From Homalodisca vitripennis (taxonomy: Eukaryota; Arthropoda; Insecta; Hemiptera; Cicadellidae): a DNA stretch of 64,000 nt. Numbering within the stretch: the stretch's first letter is position 1; each line of letters opens with the position of its first letter. Made by a program: the position numbers and the translations under genes. The notes below the pieces were generated by a model. The model was not told where the DNA came from. It searched no databases and was given only the letters and a program-made list of their open reading frames with translations. Of the stretch, positions 24,410 through 35,821 are shown piece by piece. The stretch covers positions 62,001-126,000 of the forward strand of contig NW_025776214.1 in NCBI RefSeq assembly GCF_021130785.1. Direction: 5' to 3'.

Positions 24410-25249
24410 CAATGTTGGGACTTATCTTCTTAACTTTACTTAATTGTTGTAACATTAGGTTTCCAATAAAACAATAGTTTTTTAATTAATTTTGAAAGTT
24501 TGTGTTTGTTTTGTTTATTTCTTCAAACCCCTAACATGCAATGTCATATTTTTAACAAAGTTGTCAGAGGTAAACAACACTATGCCCAACAATACCTTTT
24601 TTAAAAAATTTTTAAAATGAAAGGTAAAATTTCATGTATGTAACTTTTTATAGAAATGAAAAGGATTATACAAAATACCAATTTAATAACATAATATAGG
24701 ATAAATATTAAAAACATTTGAGTAATTGCTGATTACAAATTGAAAAAAATCTTAAAACTGCTCTCCTGAAAAATTAGAAAAATGGACATAGTGTCCTTTA
24801 CCTCCGAGGTACATTATAGCACTCCTTATTGAGCATATTTTAACCCATCAAATTGCATATCTGTAACAATGGGGAGAGTTAGAGTGGAAAAAAGTTATTT
24901 ATTCTAATGAATATCATTGTCTTTACCAATATTTGGGAAACAGGTCCTACCAATCGCCTAAGTAATGGTTTCTACTCATTCCAAAACCGAAATCGCAATA
25001 TACAAATAAGCAAGGAGTCTCTAATGTATTGTGCAATAATGGTTGAATATGCCATCCTAAAATGTTAATACTTAGTAATATATAATTAGTTTTTTTTATT
25101 GGAAATAGATAAAAATATTGCATGTATCATATTTTTATAAATTGTGATAAAATTTATAAATAATTACATTGTTTAATATCATACATAATACTAAATAAAA
25201 TTGTATTTGGGGAGTTAAAAATTAAGTAGGGGATAGTTCAATTCTGTGT

Positions 25250-25354
25250 TGTCTGTCGTGTTGTCAAGCATTGTAAGTAGCAAACAGTAGAGTACCGTGG
25301 GGGACACCCCACCCAGAATCTGTCACTTCATTCGTCCACTAGATCCTTTGTATC
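25250..25354. repeat. Conserved GC-rich core, module A2
   Basis: Same core as at 15811, with a 12-15-base insertion (TTGTAAGTAGCAAAC region) and GTCCAC in place of GTCCCC, so the proposed hairpin arm is weakened here. Confidence 0.82.
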
Positions 25355-26890
25355 ATTCCTTTAGACAGCTGTATATTTCTACAACAGAATACGCAGTTTC
25401 TGTATTAAAACAAATATGCACGTTTTAAGGTTGTTTTCTTTGTGTAAAATAAAACTTTAGTAAACCAACAAGAATATGTTTCGTTACACTTTTTATTCCA
25501 ATGCATTATGTATTTTGTCATAAACCATGAAACTATTCACAGTTTTTATACATATGTGCAGTTGGATTTTTAAATTAGAATAACAATTTTAGTTTAATTT
25601 ATTAAAAAACTAAGATAAACTTTTACAATAAACTTTTTTTATGTTTCAGTAAGTTTGTTTGGCCACACGACAACCTTTGATATAAAAGGAAAATAGCACT
25701 TAAAAGATACGAAATGTACGTATATTTACTGGTACATGGAAGATTTCCAGTGATGTTTTAGTATAAATAAAAGGTAAATATTTGATATTAGTATTGTAAA
25801 TAACAATGTGGTAACGAGAAATTTGCAGAATCAACCATTTTTTGACAAATGGAGTAAGAATATATTACATTTTACCACTTGAATTAATAACTAATGTGGT
25901 TAAAGTTCTTTGCTGAATTAGCTGCTAAGACACGTTATTATTGGAGTCATTCGATAATCCATTTTATTGCATTTTTATCATTCTATCGTATTCTTTCTCA
26001 AAAGATTTAAATTATAAACTTATATTCTTACGTAAAACATTTTATGTTAAACAATATATTTTTTAAATAAGTCGTAATATAAATAAAATGTGCCATAATA
26101 CTTTATTAATTTAGTGTAATATGTTCAAAGTTGATTAAAAATTTTAAACATTTAATAATTTCATTTTACTTCTAAGTTATGAATTATAAATATCTCACTT
26201 GGCTTTCAAATATTACCGAAGTCTAACTGTTTCCTTTAAAATGTTTATAAACATTCAAATCCTCTACGTCTTAAATAAGGTAATAATTTTTTAAACTAAT
26301 TAGTAAGTTTTATATTTTATTTTTATTATTTTTTATTCATTATTACTTTTCAAAATTATCAACTTCTAAATAGTTTTGCATAAATATTATATGTAAAAAT
26401 ATTAATTTTTAAAACATTTTATCACATATATTTATTCAATTATTGCTTCCCAAAATTATATCGTTAGATTTATTTCTGTAAATCATAACTATAAATGAAC
26501 TTAGGAAAATGTAATGTAATGTAATTGATTACACTACATTTAAATACACTACTTTTAAATATATTTTTGAAGTCGTGGTGGTAATTGCATTCTTCCTCCA
26601 ATAAATAAAATATATATCTTGGTGTGAATAATTTACTCTGGTAAACAGCGACTTAGTTCAAAGCTGTTTGGAGCATGATAGTGTTAGTGTTATGGTCCCA
26701 ATATAGGTACTTTATACATACATAAGTTTAAAAAGTGTTTAGTTACATTTAAATAAGGTTTAACTAAAATACATTTCCAGGCACATTGTGTAATAATAAT
26801 AACAATTTTATGAGAAGAACAAACATTTGTTGTGGAGTCTGATATGTGTTTTGTAATAGATTTATAGTTCAGACTCGTATTAGGTGCAAA

Positions 26891-26904
26891 GAGTGGCGCC
26901 ACTC
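26891..26904. repeat. 14-bp perfect palindrome GAGTGGCGCCACTC
   Basis: Perfectly self-complementary and unchanged in all three copies of its block (also 32589-32602 and 56984-56997). It lies in a local GC-rich patch, next to CGTACACACGTG, within AT-rich DNA. It could be a protein-binding site; function unknown. Confidence 0.75.
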
Positions 26905-27808
26905 GTGTTTCATGTATAATGGCGTACACACGTGTAGTAGTGTCGCGTGCTGTCATCGAATAGCGTGTCCCTGAAACACATCAATGTGTGAGAGGGGGTA
27001 ACCTAGGTGCCGCAACATAACTTTGTTACAGATCAATCCTTCCTAATCTCACTTCCCCTATTGACCACTTTCATTACAGCTATATATAGGGTAAATTTAA
27101 TTTACGTCCCTCAGTTAAATATCATTTAAATTAGTGGTACTACTACATATAACATAAATTTGATGACCAAATAAAGAACTAAGAATCCTAATTTCTTTCA
27201 GCTCTCAATATCAAAACTAATTTAGTGGTGTCCTAAAATATTTGTTTATATCACGTACTAAATATGATTTCATAAGTTTACACAACCGATAAACAATGTA
27301 TATAGGATGTGTACATTATTTTAATGTCGGTAATATGAACGCTCAACATATGCTCTTCAAGTTTAAGTATCATGATCAAAATGCCAGCAAACAGCAGACA
27401 AATCTTTTTAGTCGTTATCCGAACAGTATACTAGAAAAATGATGGTATTATTGACGCAACGGTATAAACAAATGAAGATAAAATGTTAAAACGTAAATAA
27501 TATTCGTGGTTTCATAAAAAATTTCTCAAACCGGTTATGCGAGTACACATTATAGTTGAATAGTTGATTAAATAGTTCTCTATAATTATATAAATCTTAA
27601 CAAACAATTTGGTTTCTTGAATTAGATTATGCAATACTATATGATTACGTATGAGGTTTGAATGTAATAAAATCCTTTTCCAAATGAAAAATATTTAAAT
27701 TGACATTTTTATATAAGTGAAGTACAATAATAATTTTCATTACAATTATTTGTTTGATTATAAGAGTTGGATAAACGGATAAACCGGATGATAGCGGTTT
27801 TTATTATA

Positions 27809-29163
27809 CAGGGTGGCCCATAAGTCAGTTGTCAGAAATGAAAATACAAAGTTACCAGAAAAGTACAAATAATTTATTTGTACAAAGTACATTATTATTA
27901 ATTTATTTATTATTATTTATTATTTTAAAGAGCATCTAACCTACAATAGGTGCTCAAAATGGCTTCCACGTTGTTCTATACAAACATTGCATCTTTTCAA
28001 CACTGAATTTACTAACCCGTTCGCAAATGTTCAGGGAATGTAGGTTTTCAAATTCTGATTCTATACGTTCCTTCAAATGATTAACGTCACGAATCTTAAC
28101 GGAATAAACCCCATTCTTGAGAATACCCCAGACTAAAAAATCCATGGGCGTAATGTCTGGGGATCTTGGAGGCCATTTAATAGTGCTCCGTCTGCTAATC
28201 CATTCACTGAAGTTTTCATTGAGAAAGTCTCTCACAATAACTTCATAATGAGGGGGAGTGCCATCTTGTTGCCATATCAACCTTTCCTTAACCGGCTGGA
28301 CATTTTCAATTAGTGGATTGTTTTCTAGTTCAAAAAGCACTTCATAAAGCATTTCTCGGTAATTTTCAGCATTGGCAGTCCCATTAAAAAAATACGGCCT
28401 GATTAGCCCACCGCTGCATATCCCTACCAGGAGCGTTCAGTTCTGTCTCCATCACCACACATGGATTAGTACTCGTAGAACCCCAATAAACACAGTTATG
28501 TCGATTCAATCTGTCATTCACTTTAAAAGTCGCTTTATCGCTCCAAAGAATGCATTTTGAAAACATTGGATCAGCTTCAGCTCAGATTGTGTACCATTCG
28601 CTGAATTCCAAACGCCTGTCGGGATCATCTTCATTTAGGCCTATATGCTTTCAATTTCAATGTTTTCTGCATCCTTTGTAGACGTTTTCTTGGTAATCCA
28701 TATTCCTTGGACGCTTTCCTTTGAGATTTAGTAGGCGATTGCACAACAACATTAAGATTCTCTTCTGTAGTTACAGACACTGGCCTACCTGAACGAGACA
28801 GGTCCGCCACTGACCCAGTTTCTTCTTCGAACCTTGCATTTAATATCTGAATACAATGTCGAGATGGAGATCTAACGTTTGGAAAACTTTCCACGAACGA
28901 ATCACACACACATCAATGTAATTACGATCATATTTCCACCATGATTTTCACACAAATACACGCTGTTCTGTACTTAACTTCCTATTCATCGTTGACTAAA
29001 TAACACACAACAACATAACCTCAAACTGCTATTCTAAAGTAACTTAGCGTAACTGCTGCCGGGTTAACAAACTGTAGTCAATTTCACAACAGACTGCAAT
29101 TGCGCTATTCAAAACATCGTTTAAAAAAAATTGCAAGTGACATCTGACTTATGGGCCACCCTG
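27809..29163 (-). mobile_element. Tc1/mariner-like element (DD40D), copy 1
   Basis: Inverted ends starting CAGGGTGGCCCATAAGTCAG at 27809 and the complement ending at 29163, flanked by TA on both sides as for Tc1/mariner insertion. About 1.36 kb. Absent from the matching place in copy B (~58590). An almost identical copy lies at 33507-34856 within the tandem duplicate. Confidence 0.92.
27954..28909 (-). pseudogene. Mariner-like transposase, broken (copy 1)
   Basis: Cut-and-paste DDE/D transposase in three pieces. The N-terminal DNA-binding part is 28909-28631 (helix-turn-helix region and SGRPVSVTTEENL linker). The middle is 28566-28384, with the first catalytic aspartate in ILWSDKATF and RHNCVYW. 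The C-terminal part is 28352-27954, with the second aspartate in WQQDGTPPHY and the third in PRSPDITPMDFLVWG, 40 residues apart. Frame changes separate the pieces. The C-terminus also shifts at an extra T near 28005 relative to the other copy, so it ends TTWKPF instead of the family-like ending HFEHLL. One 3-bp difference (an extra Glu in RFEEETG) also separates the copies. Confidence 0.85.
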
Positions 29164-30133
29164 TATATTAGTTTCCGAATGTAGGATTCACTTACTGAGT
29201 GCCATTTCCTCACACTGGACATGATAGGGTTAATCTTTTAGTAATGGTATTTTACTTTCTGCTACCTAGCAGGCCGGCACATGCCTTAACAAGTATAATT
29301 CTGGGAGAATAATATTTTTCTTGAATAAGTTCTATTCACCATAAACTAAAAATATGAAATAATGTAAAAAGATAATTCAAATATATTCTCAACATTCAGT
29401 ACACAAAAAATTAATGATAACCACATAATGAAAACCTTAATTAAAATCAGTAAAAAACGGCATTTATGTTAAAGTAAAATATCCAAAGATTTCCTTAACA
29501 CCATATTACTAGGTTTTGTTCCTATAAAAAGTGACTGGTGATAAGATTAGACATTCGTTTGTATCATTGAAAGGCGCTTCGGCCACAGTCATACCTTACT
29601 TTGTAAAACTTGACTATTGAGAACAATAAATACTATATTTAAGGTTTTTTTACAAATAAAATATTTTATAGAAACTGTCATATAAGACTTTTCTATACAA
29701 TAAATGTGTAACCACAAAAGCTAAAATAAATCAAAATAATAGGGTAATGCAATATAATATTTCCAGAAAGGCGATATACTGATACAGACCTTAATTAACT
29801 CTCATTGATAACGTCTATGTAACAGATTACTCTAAAAGGTTTTTTTTTACTTTCAAAGAGTTGCGTTTGAATTTCCAAGTTCTTGAGCCTTTTTTCTAAA
29901 ATATTACTAATAGTAAATAGTAATAATTATAATTTACAGTCTGTAAAATTACATCCACGTATTTTATCGCGTTGTGAAGGAAGTTAGCATTAAGCCCCTA
30001 GTTACTACTAAAAAGCATTGGTATGGAAATAATATGTTAGTGATGTTAAATATTGTAGAAATGGTATATAAAAATTTGTATTACAAGTGAAAAAATTGAT
30101 TTTTCATTTAAAATTTATAAAAATACTAGTATT

Positions 30134-30510
30134 ACTTAATTGTTGTAACATTAGGTTTCCAATAAAACAATAGTTTTTTAATTAATTTTGAAAGTTTGTG
30201 TTTGTTTTGTTTATTTCTTCAAACCCCTAACATGCAATGTCATATTTTTAACAAAGTTGTCAGAGGTAAACAACACTATGCCCAACAATACCTTTTTTAA
30301 AAAATTTTTAAAATGAAAGGTAAAATTTCATGTATGTAACTTTTTATAGAAATGAAAAGGATTATACAAAATACCAATTTAATAACATAATATAGGATAA
30401 AATATTAAAAACATTTGAGTAATTGCTGATTACAAATTGAAAAAAATCTTAAAACTGCTCTCCTGAAAAATTAGAAAAATGGACATAGTGTCCTTTACCT
30501 CCGAGGTACA
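30134..30510 (+). mobile_element. Solo right end of the DUF7869-type transposon
   Basis: Carries one subterminal repeat and the right terminal inverted repeat ending CCGAGGTACA, followed by TTTAT. There is no matching left end, because this is a by-product of the tandem duplication and not a separate insertion. Confidence 0.9.
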
Positions 30511-30946
30511 TTTATAGCACTCCTTATTGAGCATATTTTAACCCATCAAATTGCATATCTGTAACAATGGGGAGAGTTAGAGTGGAAAAAAGTTATTTTT
30601 TCTAACGGAATATCATTGTCTTTACCAATATTTGGGAACAGGTCCTACCAATCGCCTAAGTAATGGTTTCTACTCATTCCAAAACCGAAATCGCAATATA
30701 CAAATAAGCAAGGAGTCTCTAATGTATTGTGCAATAATGGTTGAATATGCCATCCTAAAATGTTAATACTTAGTAATATATAATTAGTTTTTTTTATTGG
30801 AAATAGATAAAAATATTGCATGTATCATATTTTTATAAATTGTGATAAAATTTATAAATAATTACATTGTTTAATATCATACATAATACTAAATAAAATT
30901 GTATTTGGGGAGTTAAAAATTAAGTAGGGATAGTTCAATTCTGTGT

Positions 30947-31051
30947 TGTCTGTCGTGTTGTCAAGCATTGTAAGTAGCAAACAGTAGAGTACCGTGGGGG
31001 ACACCCCACCCAGAATCTGTCACTTCATTCGTCCACTAGATCCTTTGTATC
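30947..31051. repeat. Conserved GC-rich core, module A2 duplicate
   Basis: The tandem-duplicate version of the core at 25250-25354, and identical to it over the core. Confidence 0.82.
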
Positions 31052-32588
31052 ATTCCTTTAGACAGCTGTATATTTCTACAACAGAATACGCAGTTTCTGT
31101 ATTAAAACAAATATGCACGTTTTAAGGTTGTTTTCTTTGTGTAAAATAAAACTTTAGTAAACCAACAAGAATATGTTTCGTTACACTTTTTATTCCAATG
31201 CATTATGTATTTTGTCATAAACCATGAAACTATTCACAGTTTTTATACATATGTGCAGTTGGATTTTTAAATTAGAATAACAATTTTAGTTTAATTTATT
31301 AAAAAACTAAGATAAACTTTTACAATAAACTTTTTTTATGTTTCAGTAAGTTTGTTTGGCCACACGACAACCTTTGATATAAAAGGAAAATAGCACTTAA
31401 AAGATACGAAATGTACGTATATTTACTGGTACATGGAAGATTTCCAGTGATGTTTTAGTATAAATAAAAGGTAAATATTTGATATTAGTATTGTAAATAA
31501 CAATGTGGTAACGAGAAATTTGCAGAATCAACCATTTTTTGACAAATGGAGTAAGAATATATTACATTTTACCACTTGAATTAATAACTAATGTGGTTAA
31601 AGTTCTTTGCTGAATTAGCTGCTAAGACACGTTATTATTGGAGTCATTCGATAATCCATTTTATTGCATTTTTATCATTCTATCGTATTCTTTCTCAAAA
31701 GATTTAAATTATAAACTTATATTCTTACGTAAAACATTTTATGTTAAACAATATATTTTTTAAATAAGTCGTAATATAAATAAAATGTGCCATAATACTT
31801 TATTAATTTAGTGTAATATGTTCAAAGTTGATTAAAAATTTTAAACATTTAATAATTTCATTTTACTTCTAAGTTATGAATTATAAATATCTCACTTGGC
31901 TTTCAAATATTACCGAAGTCTAACTGTTTCCTTTAAAATGTTTATAAACATTCAAATCCTCTACGTCTTAAATAAGGTAATAATTTTTTAAACTAATTAG
32001 TAAGTTTTATATTTTATTTTTATTATTTTTTATTCATTATTACTTTTCAAAATTATCAACTTCTAAATAGTTTTGCATAAATATTATATGTAAAAATATT
32101 AATTTTTAAAACATTTTATCACATATATTTATTCAATTATTTGCTCCCAAAATTATATCGTTAGATTTATTTCTGTAAATCATAACTATAAATGAACTTA
32201 GGAAAATGTAATGTAATGTAATTGATTACACTACATTTAAATACACTACTTTTAAATATATTTTTGAAGTCGTGGTGGTAATTGCATTCTTCCTCCAATA
32301 AATAAAATATATATCTTGGTGTGAATAATTTACTCTGGTAAACAGCGACTTAGTTCAAAGCTGTTTGGAGCATGATAGTGTTAGTGTTATGGTCCCAATA
32401 TAGGTACTTTATACATACATAAGTTTAAAAAGTGTTTAGTTACATTTAAAATAAGGTTTAACTAAAATACATTTTCCAGGCACATTGTGTAATAATAATA
32501 ACAATTTTATGAGAAGAACAAACATTGTTGTGGAGTCTGATATGTGTTTTGTAATAGATTTATAGTTCAGACTCGTATTAGGTGCAAA

Positions 32589-32602
32589 GAGTGGCGCCAC
32601 TC
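32589..32602. repeat. 14-bp palindrome, second copy
   Basis: Unchanged copy of GAGTGGCGCCACTC in the tandem duplicate. Confidence 0.75.
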
Positions 32603-33506
32603 GTGTTTCATGTATAAATGGCGTACACACGTGTAGTAGTGTCGCGTGCTGTCATCGAATAGCGTGTCCCTGAACACATCAATGTGTGAGAGGGGGTAAC
32701 CTAGGTGCCGCAACATAACTTTGTTACAGATCAATCCTTCCTAATCTCACTTCCCCTATTGACCACTTTCATTACAGCTATATATAGGGTAAATTTAATT
32801 TACGTCCCTCAGTTAAATATCATTTAAATTAGTGGTACTACTACATATAACATAAATTTGATGACCAAATAAAGAACTAAGAATCCTAATTTCTTTCAGC
32901 TCTCAATATCAAAACTAATTTAGTGGTGTCCTAAAATATTTGTTTATATCACGTACTAAATATGATTTCATAAGTTTACACAACCGATAAACAATGTATA
33001 TAGGATGTGTACATTATTTTAATGTCGGTAATATGAACGCTCAACATATGCTCTTCAAGTTTAAGTATCATGATCAAAATGCCAGCAAACAGCAGACAAA
33101 TCTTTTTAGTCGTTATCCGAACAGTATACTAGAAAAATGATGGTATTATTGACGCAAACGGTATAAACAAATGAAGATAAAATGTTAAAACGTAAATAAT
33201 ATTCGTGGTTTCATAAAAAATTTCTCAAACCGGTTATGCGAGTACACATTATAGTTGAATAGTTGATTAAATAGTTCTCTATAATTATATAAATCTTAAC
33301 AAACAATTTGGTTCTTGAATTAGATTATGCAATACTATATGATTACGTATGAGGTTTGAATGTAATAAAATCCTTTTCCAAATGAAAAATATTTAAATTG
33401 ACATTTTTATATAAGTGAAGTACAATAATAATTTTCATTACAATTATTTGTTTGATTATAAGAGTTGGATAAACGGATAAAACCGGATGATAGCGGTTTT
33501 ATTATA

Positions 33507-34856
33507 CAGGGTGGCCCATAAGTCAGTTGTCAGAAATGAAAATACAAAGTTACCAGAAAAGTACAAATAATTTATTTGTACAAAGTACATTATTATTAAT
33601 TTATTTATTATTATTTATTATTTTAAAGAGCATCTAACCTACAATAGGTGCTCAAAATGGCTTCCACGTTGTTCTATACAAACATTGCATCTTTTCAACA
33701 CTGAATTACTAACCCGTTCGCAAATGTTCAGGGAATGTAGGTTTTCAAATTCTGATTCTATACGTTCCTTCAAATGATTAACGTCACGAATCTTAACGGA
33801 ATAAACCCCATTCTTGAGAATACCCCAGACTAAAAAATCCATGGGCGTAATGTCTGGGGATCTTGGAGGCCATTTAATAGTGCTCCGTCTGCTAATCCAT
33901 TCACTGAAGTTTTCATTGAGAAAGTCTCTCACAATAACTTCATAATGAGGGGGAGTGCCATCTTGTTGCCATATCAACCTTTCCTTAACCGGCTGGACAT
34001 TTTCAATTAGTGGATTGTTTTCTAGTTCAAAAAGCACTTCATAAAGCATTTCTCGGTAATTTTCAGCATTGGCAGTCCCATTAAAAAAATACGGCCTGAT
34101 TAGCCCACCGCTGCATATCCCTACCAGGAGCGTTCAGTTCTGTCTCCATCACCACACATGGATTAGTACTCGTAGAACCCCAATAAACACAGTTATGTCG
34201 ATTCAATCTGTCATTCACTTTAAAAGTCGCTTTATCGCTCCAAAGAATGCATTTTGAAAACATTGGATCAGCTTCAGCTCAGATTGTGTACCATTCGCTG
34301 AATTCCAAACGCCTGTCGGGATCATCTTCATTTAGGCCTATATGCTTTCAATTTCAATGTTTTCTGCATCCTTTGTAGACGTTTTCTTGGTAATCCATAT
34401 TCCTTGGACGCTTTCCTTTGAGATTTAGTAGGCGATTGCACAACAACATTAAGATTCTCTTCTGTAGTTACAGACACTGGCCTACCTGAACGAGACAGGT
34501 CCGCCACTGACCCAGTTTCTTCGAACCTTGCATTTAATATCTGAATACAATGTCGAGATGGAGATCTAACGTTTGGAAAACTTTCCACGAACGAATCACA
34601 CACACATCAATGTAATTACGATCATATTTCCACCATGATTTTCACACAAATACACGCTGTTCTGTACTTAACTTCCTATTCATCGTTGACTAAATAACAC
34701 ACAACAACATAACCTCAAACTGCTATTCTAAAGTAACTTAGCGTAACTGCTGCCGGGTTAACAACTGTAGTCAATTTCACAACAGACTGCAATTGCGCTA
34801 TTCAAAACATCGTTTAAAAAAATTGCAAGTGACATCTGACTTATGGGGCCACCCTG
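33507..34856 (-). mobile_element. Tc1/mariner-like element (DD40D), copy 2
   Basis: Same element as 27809-29163, with the same inverted ends and TA flanks. It was copied as part of the tandem duplication rather than by transposition. Confidence 0.92.
33639..34603 (-). pseudogene. Mariner-like transposase, broken (copy 2)
   Basis: Pieces at 34603-34328, 34263-34081 and 34049-33639 match copy 1. Here the C-terminal piece runs in frame to EQRGSHFEHLL, like the ending EGTQFEQLL of the intact transposase at 48 kb, so this copy shows the original C-terminus. The first aspartate (SDKATF), the second (QQDGTPPHY) and the third (TPMDFLVWG) are all present, but frame breaks remain between the N-terminal, middle and C-terminal parts. 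Probably non-autonomous. Confidence 0.85.
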
Positions 34857-35821
34857 TATATTAGTTCCGAATGTAGGATTCACTTACTGAGTGCCATTTC
34901 CTCACACTGGACATGATAGGGTTAATCTTTTAGTAATGGTATTTTACTTTCTGCTACCTAGCAGGCCGGCACATGCCTTAACAAGTATAATTCTGGGAGA
35001 ATAATATTTTTCTTGAATAAGTTCTATTCACCATAAACTAAAAATATGAAATAATGTAAAAAGATAATTCAAATATATTCTCAACATTCAGTACACAAAA
35101 AATTAATGATAACCACATAATGAAAACCTTAATTAAAATCAGTAAAAAACGGCATTTATGTTAAAGTAAAATATCCAAAGATTTTCCTTAACACCATATT
35201 TCTAGGTTTTGTTCCTATAAAAAGTGACTGGTGATAAGATTAGACATTCGTTTGTATCATTGAAAGGCGCTTCGGCCACAGTCATACCTTACTTTGTAAA
35301 ACTTGACTATGAGAACAATAAATACTATATTTAAGGTTTTTTTACAAATAAATATTTTATAGAAACTGTCATATAAGACTTTTCTATACAATAAATGTGT
35401 AACCACAAAAGCTAAAATAAATCAAAATAATAGGGTAATGCAATATAATATTTCCAGAAAGGCGATATACTGATACAGACCTTAATTAACTCTCATTGAT
35501 AACGTCTATGTAACAGATTACTCTAAAAGGTTTTTTTTACTTTCAAAGAGTTGCGTTTGAATTTCCAAGTTCTTGAGCCTTTTTTCTAAAATATTACTAA
35601 TAGTAAATAGTAATAATTATAATTTACAGTCTGTAAAATTACATCCACGTATTTTATCGCGTTGTGAAGGAAGTTAGCATTAAGCCCCTAGTTACTACTA
35701 AAAAGCATTGGTATGGAAATAATATGTTAGTGATGTTAATATTGTAGAAATGGTATATAAAAATTTGTATTACAAGTGAAAAAATTGATTTTTCATTTAA
35801 AATTTATAAAAATACTAGTAT

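Larger units (their letters stand above)
21428..24817 (+). mobile_element. DNA transposon with DUF7869-type protein, TTAT target duplication
   Basis: Terminal inverted repeats of at least 36 bp begin TGTACCTCGGAGGTAAAGG at 21432 and end with the complement at 24813. TTAT flanks both ends (21428-21431, 24814-24817). The matching site in copy B (51835-51860) has no insert, which proves insertion. Both ends carry repeats of the 19-nt motif GGTAAACAACACTATGTCC in direct and inverted orientation, probably transposase-binding sites. The 4-bp target duplication and protein type would fit a Sola-like element, but superfamily assignment is an inference. Internal sequence outside the gene is AT-rich. 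Confidence 0.85.
13605..30132. repeat. Segmental duplication, copy A
   Basis: Collinear with copy B (42577-59375). Matching blocks are roughly 13605-13745/42577-42718, 14788-19372/42780-47412, 19374-21427/49789-51845, 24818-26500/51850-53300, 26600-26800/55335-55530, 26801-27806/56895-58130 and 29164-29940/58600-59375. Copies differ by scattered substitutions and small indels and by clean insertions. A alone holds the Penelope-like fragment, the DUF7869-type transposon and the DD40D mariner-like element. No host protein-coding exon was recognised in the shared sequence, which is mostly AT-rich. A shared, slightly GC-richer block lies at 16145-16450 (partner 44155-44465). Confidence 0.88.
24437..30132. 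repeat. 5.7-kb tandem duplication, first copy
   Basis: Repeated almost exactly at 30133-35821 with an offset of about 5.7 kb. It starts inside the DUF7869-type transposon (last ~375 bp) and includes flanking duplication sequence and a mariner-like element. Differences between copies are mostly single-base length changes in homopolymers. The shared sequence outside the elements is AT-rich and carries no recognisable gene. Confidence 0.93.
30133..35821. repeat. 5.7-kb tandem duplication, second copy
   Basis: Near-identical repeat of 24437-30132. Its first ~375 bp (30134-30510) are the right end of the DUF7869-type transposon without a left end, so the breakpoint fell inside that element. It ends at 35821, where unique sequence begins. 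Apart from the transposon end, palindrome, core and mariner copy listed separately, it holds no gene. Confidence 0.93.

Noticed and set aside
26690..26956. 88-codon minus-strand frame, also seen in part at 32436-32630 and 56921-57121
   Set aside because: Broken differently in each copy and matches no family; conservation is explained by the duplication.
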